Below the pieces are notes generated by a model. That model had not been told where the DNA came from. It saw only the letters and a list, made by a program, of their open reading frames with translations, and did no database searches. This document shows positions 1-6,160 of a stretch of 11,470 bases of DNA, piece after piece; within the stretch, counting starts at the first letter, position 1, and each line of letters starts with the position of its first letter. The translations under genes and the position numbers were made by a program. The stretch is from Pleurotus ostreatus/Saccharomyces cerevisiae fusant (taxonomy: Eukaryota; Opisthokonta). The stretch is taken from the NCBI GenBank assembly GCA_024196135.1, contig JAMQCK010001148.1:1-11470 (forward strand), in the 5' to 3' direction.

Positions 1-1543
1 GTGGACCATCTTATTGGTTGCGCAAGGGCGCTTCGTCACCTCATCTCCGCGCGAGAGAGAGCTGCGGAGCGGGGCCAGGAGTTGTCTGCCTTCGACCTAG
101 TTTAGAATTCGAATGAAATTTCATGCGACTTGTATAGACATCGTCGGAGCAGATACGAAAAGCGAAGAGTGCGATGAGCTTGTGGCGTCGTTTCGGCAGA
201 TGCCGTGGGAGGGTTATTAGTAAGCGATCTGAGCGGTGTCGTACGTTGTCTCCTGCCTTCATGTACATACTTCCGAGCCCTCAGCCTCAAATGACCGGTG
301 CTGATTCCAGCTTCGAGCGGCGAGCCCTGCGACTCTTGCGCGCGACAACAGTCTTAGCGAGAAGTACCTGCGGCCCACCATGAAGCGCCGCCTCGACAAT
401 CTGCTCTCCGATGTCTCTACGCGGCCCAGGCCGCCCAGCTCTTTGACGTTAAGACTGTACCGTACGTTTGACTGCGCCTCGCTTGGAATCGCTCTCATAC
501 ATGATGCAGGGCCATCGCACTCTCGCCATAGCCCTCCCACCGGTAAGTGGGCTAGGATCACCGCGATTGTGATCCTGTACTGACCCGCATCCTAGGAACT
601 TCAAGGGGGATCATGTCGATGGCTCGCCCCCACCGCCTCGTGTATATTTATCCCATCGGTGAGTGTAGTAATCATGCTGACTACTCGAACAGTACTGACC
701 TGCTTCGTACGGTCTTCCGCGCGAAGAGGCGGATTGATTGACCGGCGCGGGATGTCACGACAACAAGAGCAATGAGGTCAGTCGAAGCGCACAGCAAGGA
801 TTGAGTAGCGCATGTGCGGGAGCTCAAGGCAAGGTCACCGCTTCTCGCCTGGGGATCCCTTTCATTGACTGTTCGTTGCAGCTCGTCAAATACAGCTCCA
901 TCCCGTGTGCCACTATCCTTGCACCCAATACCCAAGACCTCGTCGTCGTCGTGTACGAACAGCACGGCAACTACTCGAGATCGCCTCGAGGTACGCGGTG
1001 CTCGTCATCGATGCCGGCGTCCTATGATCTCCTATCGTCCTTCTGAGCTCTTTCGTGACCGTCGAGTACGTCGTAGTCACTACGTAGAACTGCAATATAT
1101 TGTTTTCATTTTCGCGCGTTTCTATGTGGACACGCGCGGGTTGTGGTAACCTGACCAGCTGCTAGTGAGGTAAGTCATAGGATTCTGATTTCGCTATCGC
1201 ATGCGTTAAGAGTTCCCAACGACGATTTGGGTTATAATACCTGCCTCTGCATGGTATAGCAGACCACGAGATGCGGCAGGCGAGGCTATGGTAAGCTTCA
1301 GGAAAGGCGGGAAGCGCTCTCCCGCGCCGCAAGATCTGGTAGTCGTTACCATAATATCTCGTAAGAAGCAGCACCGTCCAGTGAGACACAACATAAGGGA
1401 GACCGCTACATGGTGTTGCACGTCATAGCAACGCTCAGCGAAGTTATAGCACATTGGTGCACGCGAAACCTGTTGTAGTCATACGGACAGCAGCCTGTAA
1501 GATGCAGATAATATTTTTGCAGGAATTAGCATTATAGCACGAT
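1..1543. other. Unassigned region, possibly with remnants of a decayed gene
   Basis: About 1.5 kb in which I could not build a complete gene. Open frames are short and do not resemble a known family. Between about 305 and 775 (+) there are good splice-like signals: GTACGT at 462 with an acceptor ending at 509, and GTAAGT at 543 with a CTGAC branch site and acceptor ending at 595. A GTGAGT at 659 has an acceptor ending at 692, but that interval is only 34 bp. Stretches that read like protein occur in two or three frames and do not join without a stop or a frame change. From about 853 to 1060 there are two overlapping protein-like frames, again without a complete gene. The rest, 1100-1543, is more AT-rich and looks intergenic. 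A pseudogene, part of a gene split by unrecognised introns, or plain non-coding DNA are all possible. Confidence 0.3.
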
Positions 1544-1557
1544 TTAGCGAGCTATAA
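1444..1557. repeat. Repeated TTATAGCAC motif with an inverted copy
   Basis: TTATAGCAC occurs at 1444-1452 and again at 1532-1540. The inverted form GCTATAA follows at 1551-1557, so 1532-1538 and 1551-1557 form a 7-bp inverted repeat with a 12-bp spacer. The dyad overlaps the proposed stop codon of the small minus-strand gene at 1544-1546. It could be a small hairpin near the 3' end of that transcript or chance in AT-rich sequence. Confidence 0.3.
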
Positions 1558-1968
1558 CACGGGGTGCCGCTTTTCCGATGTTAACTCCGGTGGAGAACCC
1601 GACTGGGGCAAGCGTGTGCGCCGGGGTGTGAGTGATGGTTGTGGTAGGTGGTGGGCCGCTTATGCCTATTGCGCTGGAAAGGATGGTATCGGGTAGTGCG
1701 GTCGTACTGGACGCTGACGCGCTTGAGGCGCTAGGAGTCGAAGACAGGATCTCTGGTCCCGGGCCGAAGGGGTTGCTCCAAATCGTCCGAGGTGGTGTAG
1801 TGTCGAAAGATGGGCTCTGCGCACTGGCGTGCGCCCCGACGCGGGTGAAGCCCTTGGCAGCAGCGGAGGCTAGATAGAAGGGTTCAGTAACCAAGGACGT
1901 ACGATACAATAGACACGGGGAGTATACACACCGATCAGGATGGCAAGCGGGTAGGAAAGGGCGAGCAT
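1544..1968 (-). CDS. Possible small secreted Ser/Thr/Pro-rich protein, two exons
   Basis: Proposed join on the minus strand: exon 1 at 1968-1932 (37 nt) and exon 2 at 1869-1544 (326 nt), giving 363 nt and 120 residues. The 62-bp intron (1931-1870) starts GTGTGT, has a good branch-like TTACTGAAC and ends CTAG; it joins in frame to give an Ala codon (G|CC). The N terminus, about residues 1-17, is hydrophobic and ends in Ala-rich sequence, like a signal peptide. The rest is rich in Ser, Thr, Pro and Ala with a low-complexity patch around residues 52-72. It has no cysteines and no recognised domain. The product would be a small secreted or wall-associated protein, if the gene is real. Weak points are the lack of homology that I can name and an overlapping plus-strand open frame at 1632-1877. 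Upstream exons or a different 3' end cannot be excluded. Confidence 0.4.
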
Positions 1969-2381
1969 CGACAATCTACCGTGCTAGGGGGGGTCAACAG
2001 CGAGTAAAAGACCGGAGCTGGAGTCTGGGGTATAACTTAGACGCCTCAGCTGATGGAGCGCAGTATAAGTAAACGTTTGGGAAGAAAGAAGTCAGGGAAG
2101 TACGAGAATGAAGCGGGCGCGCAACAAGATTAGAAGGCTCAGCGCCGAGGCTGAAAAGTAGCAAGCCAGAAAGGAGGACGAGATGGTTCTCCCAAGGCGA
2201 GAAGACGGTCAGCATGAGAAGGAAATTTGTGGTGTGAAGGGCAAATTCGTGAAGAAGCGTTCGGCGGTCCATGGTCTTGCAAAGTTGAGGGAAGTATGAT
2301 CGGCCAATAGTTCAGACGTGCAGGAGATGTGAGGACCTATATTAGAGGATGATATACGACCGAAGGCATATAGAAAGAACG
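1969..2381. other. Intergenic region between the bL21m 3' end and the small minus-strand gene
   Basis: About 410 bp between two minus-strand genes. It should hold the 3' untranslated region of bL21m and the promoter and leader of the small downstream gene. Close to the proposed ATG at 1968 the minus strand is pyrimidine-rich (about 1978-2025), as in many fungal leaders, and TATA-like ATAC/TATA stretches lie near 2030 and 2063. A 92-codon open frame at 1994-2272 (minus), with hydrophobic segments, begins at a real ATG, but I see no family match and do not call it a gene. Confidence 0.35.
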
Positions 2382-2901
2382 TCATGGTGCTGCGCTGGCT
2401 GGTGTTGCAGACGCAGCAACCTGTGAGCCGGTGGACGCAAAAGGGGACGGGATCTCGATGTCGCCGATGCGCAAGCGCGTATACGGCTGCTTGTGCGTGA
2501 TCGTCTTGCGGTAGCCCTTTCTCCGCTTCTTCTTGAAGATGCTCTCCATCTTGCCCTTCGTGTGCTCGACGACGGTCGCCTGGACCTGGACCTTCGTTGT
2601 CGGGATGGTCGGCTTGCCGCGGATGGTGAAGTCGCGCGAGCCGAGCTCGTGGATGTGATCGAGCAGGACGACGTCGCCGACCTTAACGTCGGGCATGCGC
2701 GGGATGGTGAGGAGGTCGCGTGGGGCAAGAATGTGCTTCCTGCCGCCGAGTGTCGCGATGATGTACTGGTTTGGCTGGGCGCGTATGAGGTCGAGGGCGG
2801 CGGACGACGTCCGGGGCGCCGCGCGAGCCGCTGTCAAAACATGAGTTTCTGAGACGCTCTCTATGTTTCTGCCGCCACGCACCTTGGAGGAGTGCCGCCA
2901 T
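2382..2901 (-). CDS. MRPL49: Mitochondrial large-subunit ribosomal protein bL21m, two exons
   Basis: This is the fungal mitochondrial homologue of bacterial ribosomal protein L21 (yeast MRPL49), a 23S-type rRNA-binding protein of the mitoribosomal large subunit. Exon 1 is only 19 nt (2901-2883) and is followed by a 52-bp intron (2882-2831, GTGCGT...CAG); exon 2 is 2830-2382. The join gives 155 residues. Residues 1-25 are Ala/Arg-rich with no acid before Asp20, as expected of a mitochondrial targeting sequence. The L21 domain runs from about residue 28 (QYIIATLGGRKH) to 132. It includes VKVGDVVLLD in the middle, VVEHTKG near 93-99, and the family's basic loop FKKKRRKGYRK at 105-115, followed by a TRLRIGDI ending. 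An unspliced reading would begin on a GTG that is in fact the intron donor, so the spliced ATG at 2901 is preferred. The tail of about 23 residues beyond the domain is Ala/Ser/Pro-rich and probably not conserved. It lies head-to-head with ATP1. Confidence 0.93.
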
Positions 2902-3075
2902 CGCCGGAAACCGTAGCAATCGACCTGCAGGAGAGGACGTGCGCGGTGTCACGGACGCGTGTGACGAGCGTCATGTGCACGTGACCCGAGCTGAGTTTTA
3001 AATCAAAGCCGGGCACTTTCGGACCTCGTCGTCAGATTTAACCTTGCTTCCTACCGTCGCTCATTGCAGCCCCCC
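2902..3075. promoter_or_regulatory. Shared divergent promoter of bL21m and ATP1
   Basis: Only 174 bp separate the two start codons, so both promoters and leaders must fit in it. Visible elements are a dyad TGACG-AG-CGTCA at 2962-2973, which resembles paired bZIP (ATF/CREB-type) half-sites, and an E-box CACGTGAC at 2978-2985, which matches the core bound by Cbf1/USF-type bHLH factors. An AT-rich patch GTTTTAAATCAAA at 2995-3007 is the best TATA-like candidate on the ATP1 side. The ATP1 leader from about 3026 is pyrimidine-rich. Factor names are inferred from motif similarity only. Confidence 0.6.
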
Positions 3076-5188
3076 ATGCACCGCATCGCCCTCAGAAACA
3101 CCACCCGGGCCCGTGTCCTCGCCGCCGCTGGCAAGGTGCGTCGCTCAGCGCGCGCGTTTTGCGGCTTTCCCGCGCGTTTTCTGACCAGTTTTCGTTCGTA
3201 TAGGCCGCTCCGGCTTCGCGCAACTACGCGACCGCGAAGTCTGGTTAGTCGCTCTCAAGCTCTCGCGCCATACACCTGCTTACCATTGCCCTCCCTTCCC
3301 GCTACGCGCGTCATCCACAGCTGCTTCTGAGGTCTCCTCCATTCTCGAGTCGCGGATAGCAGGTACTTCTGTCGGCGGAAATGTTGAGGAAACCGGTCGC
3401 GTCCTCAGTGAGTCGCGCGCTTCTCGCATCGTTATCCTATACTCATGGTCCGCTCAGGCGTCGGTGACGGTATCTCCCGCGTCTGGGGCTTGAAAAACGT
3501 GCAGGGTACGCGCGCCTTTCCCACGTTCCCTCCGCACCCGTCACTCACCCAACCCCAGCCGAGGAGATGGTGGAGTTCTCCTCTGGCATCCGCGGCATGT
3601 GCCTCAACTTGGACGCTGACCACGTCGGTGTCTCCATCTTCGGTTCCGACCGTCTCATCAAGGAGGGCGACACCGTGAAGCGTACCGGCCAGATCGTCGA
3701 TGTCCCGGTCGGCCCGAAGCTGCTCGGCCGTGTCGTCGACGCCCTCGGCAACCCCGTTGACGGCAAGGGCCCCATTGAGGCCGCGGAGCGCCGCCGTGCC
3801 TCCGTCAAGGCCCCGGGCATTCTCCCCCGTCGCTCCGTCAACCAGCCCATGATGACCGGTATCAAGCCCATCGACGCCATGGTGCCCATTGGTCGTGGCC
3901 AGCGTGAGCTGATCATCGGTGACCGTCAGACCGGCAAGACCGCCGTCGCTATCGACACCATTCTCAACCAGAAGCGGTGGAACGACGGCAAGGACGAGTC
4001 GCAGAAGCTCTACTGTGTCTACGTCGCCGTTGGCCAGAAGCGTTCGACCGTCGCTCAGCTCGTCAAGACCCTTGAGGAGAACGACGCGATGAAGTACACC
4101 ATCATCGTCGCCGCCACGGCCTCCGAGGCTGCGCCTCTCCAGTACCTCGCTCCCTTCTCTGGCTGTGCCATGGGCGAGTGGTTCCGTGACAACGGCAAGC
4201 ACGGTTCGTCGACTATCTCATACTTGTCGATCGTGTTCTCATACATCTTTAGCTCTCATCATCTACGACGACTTGTCCAAGCAGGCCGTCGCTTACCGCC
4301 AGATGTCCCTGCTCCTCCGTCGTCCCCCCGGTCGTGAGGCCTACCCCGGTGACGTCTTCTACCTCCACTCTCGTCTCCTCGAGCGTGCGGCGAAGATGAA
4401 CGACAAGTTCGGCGGCGGTTCGCTCACTGCCCTTCCCATCATTGAGACCCAGGGTGGTGATGTGTCCGCGTACATTCCGACCAACGTGGGTGGTTTCCGA
4501 TACTTTCCGACGAGCGCCTTGTTGACAGTGCTATGCAGGTCATTTCTATCACTGACGGCCAGATCTTCTTGGAGGCTGAGCTCTTCTTCCGTGGTGTCCG
4601 CCCGGCCATCAACGTCGGTCTTTCCGTGTCTCGTGTCGGCTCTGCGGCCCAGACGTGCGTACAAGCTTATTCCACCATGTCTTAGGTGTTTGTTGACCCT
4701 TCGCTACAGCAAGATCATGAAGAAGTTCGCTGGTTCGCTCAAGCTGTACCTCGCCCAGTACCGTGAGGTTGCGGCGTTCGCGCAGTTCGGTTCTGACCTC
4801 GACGCGTCGACCCGCTTCCTGCTCTCGCGTGGTGCGCGCTTGACGGAGCTCCTCAAGCAGGGCCAGTACCAGCCGCTGCCGACGGAGATCCAGGTCCCCA
4901 TCATCTACGCTGGTGTCAACGGTCTTGTGAGTACCCCTTCCTACATACCCTTCTTTGCCCTGCAGCATGGGTATATGCGCCTTAAATACGCTTGCTGACC
5001 CCTTCCCTCAGCTCGACTCCATCCCCGTCGACCAGATCACCAAGTGGGAGGGCGAGTTCCGCCAGCACCTCACGTCGACGCAGGGCCCGCTCCTTGAGGA
5101 GATCGCGACCGGCCAGATCACGCCGGAGCTGGAGGGCAAGATCAAGAAGGTCGTCGAGGACCACGTCTCGTCGTTCACCTCGGCATGA
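3076..5188 (+). CDS. ATP1: ATP synthase F1 subunit alpha, mitochondrial precursor, nine exons
   Basis: Alpha subunit of mitochondrial F1-ATPase. It forms the alpha3-beta3 ring of complex V in the matrix and binds regulatory, non-catalytic nucleotide while completing the catalytic sites on beta. Exons: 3076-3135, 3204-3243, 3321-3407, 3458-3505, 3559-4203, 4253-4485, 4539-4654, 4710-4926 and 5012-5188. The eight introns are 49-85 bp, all GT...AG, and every join keeps the frame. The product is 540 residues, close to the usual length of about 545. Residues 1 to about 30 form an Arg-rich targeting sequence. The mature part starts near [12 protein letters not shown]. Walker A GDRQTGKT is at 199-206. 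The Walker B-like LIIYDD is at 295-300. The arginine finger lies in [13 protein letters not shown] (Arg403), and the C-terminal helical domain ends ...VSSFTSA. All key residues are present. Heavy use of C-ending codons fits high expression. It is transcribed divergently from bL21m. Confidence 0.97.
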
Positions 5189-5299
5189 GCGGGTCACCGT
5201 TCGGTCTTGGGGATGAGGACCGTCGTCGGGTAGCGGGGGCTTCGTTGGTCGTGGATAGGCGTGCGGCGCGAATAGATGTGTTTTGTCTGTCGCATGAAT

Positions 5300-5359
5300 C
5301 GTTGGCTGGTCGTTTGTTACTGTCGGCTGCGTTGGCTGATGTTACTGTACCGTTGGCTG
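5300..5359 (+). repeat. Short direct repeats in the ATP1 3' region
   Basis: CGTTGGCTG occurs three times, at 5300-5308, 5330-5338 and 5351-5359, and TGTTACTGT occurs twice between them, at 5315-5323 and 5339-5347. All copies lie within 175 bp after the ATP1 stop codon, so they are probably in its 3' untranslated region. They may reflect a local duplication or binding sites for an RNA-binding protein; neither is shown by the sequence alone. Confidence 0.5.
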
Positions 5360-5580
5360 ATGGACTGGACGTTTCCCTGCGCGCCTCGGCTGGCGGGTCT
5401 CTTATCGGGGCTGCTTTACATACACTTCTTGCGCCGGCGGCTTTTGGCTACTCGTTACAAAAATGAAGAATGGCTGCATGGAATGAGATTCTTCTTTTCT
5501 TTCGTTTGTGGTTGTGTTTGTGAGTGAATGCAGGGTAAGGTTAGGAAGGGTCTGCAACTTGGGCGAAGGCAAGTTCTGTA

Positions 5581-5627
5581 AGACGAGGTACTCAGAGGGA
5601 GGCGAAAGACGAGGTAAAGGGAGGCGA
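5581..5627 (+). repeat. Imperfect tandem duplication, purine-rich
   Basis: AGACGAGGTA followed by GAGGGAGGCGA (5581-5605) is repeated as AGACGAGGTAAAGGGAGGCGA (5607-5627), with a gap of about four bases in the second copy. It lies in non-coding DNA between convergent genes. Confidence 0.4.
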
Positions 5628-6040
5628 CTGACGAAGGAGTGGGAACCTTGCACCTTCGACGTGCTACTTGAGCTTGCCAATAGGCCAGCTACGTACGTTG
5701 TTGGAATCTTAGCGCAGGGAAGTGATCGTGAAACGAGTGTGTGGTAATCGATGGGCTACAGCATGCGCGGCGTAAAGAGCGTGGATCGTAGCTAAGATAC
5801 AAGGACGAGGGGTAATCTGAGTACGGTAGACCTCAGGTGGGAGTACGTATACATACACGTATTAGGGAGAGGTGTAGGGAATTATAAAGCGCAAGTCAGT
5901 ATTAGTAGGCGAGTAAGTAGACGAGCGACCGGCGCCCGGGTTGGATCGTGGAGTGTCGTGAGTCGTGGTTTTTCGTGGTCAATGAGTAGGAAAAGAGTGA
6001 AAGGAAGGAAATCCGTGACCTGGATGGGCGGACGGGAAGG

Positions 6041-6160
6041 CTAGTCGTCGGCGTATTCAAGATCGTCTTCGGCATACTCAAGGTCATCGTCGGCGTAGTC
6101 GAGCTCGTTCTCGAAGTCTTCGGAGCGGTGGGACCCCTCACCAGAAGGCTCCGGCAGCTG
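6041..6160 (-). other. In-frame open extension beyond the zinc finger gene's stop codon
   Basis: Reading on in the same frame after the TAA at 6163-6161 gives 39 sense codons and then TAG (6043-6041). The 39 residues are strongly acidic and end in three heptad-like units, LDYADDD, LEYAEDD and LEYADD, encoded by about 21-bp tandem repeats. The composition continues that of the upstream acidic C terminus. The six bases after the stop are CAGCTG, one base away from the CARYYA leaky-stop consensus. It may be a former or conditional C-terminal tail; see findings. Confidence 0.45.

Larger units (their letters stand above)
5189..6040. other. Intergenic region between convergent 3' ends
   Basis: About 850 bp without a supported gene, holding the 3' untranslated regions of ATP1 (+) and of the zinc finger gene (-). 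Close to ATP1 there is a cluster of short direct repeats (see separate entry), followed by an AAAAATGAA stretch at 5459-5467 that could serve in 3' end formation and a T-rich stretch at 5490-5522. From 5575 to 5640 the plus strand is purine-rich with an imperfect duplication. I found no reading frame with protein family features. Confidence 0.5.

Noticed and set aside
1632..1877. An 81-codon plus-strand open frame resembling a hydrophobic Gly/Val-rich protein
   Set aside because: It overlaps the spliced minus-strand gene model, has no splice context or family features, and is probably the shadow of the other strand. Neither strand is certain.
1994..2272. A 92-codon minus-strand frame with two hydrophobic segments that starts with a true ATG
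   Set aside because: No recognisable family; it lies in the pyrimidine-rich region expected to be the promoter and leader of the small downstream gene, where such sequence easily gives Leu/Phe/Ser-rich open frames.
3432..4202. A 256-codon open frame antisense to ATP1
   Set aside because: It mirrors the strongly biased codons of the large ATP1 exon 5 and crosses three ATP1 introns. The sense strand has unmistakable family motifs and the antisense product has none.
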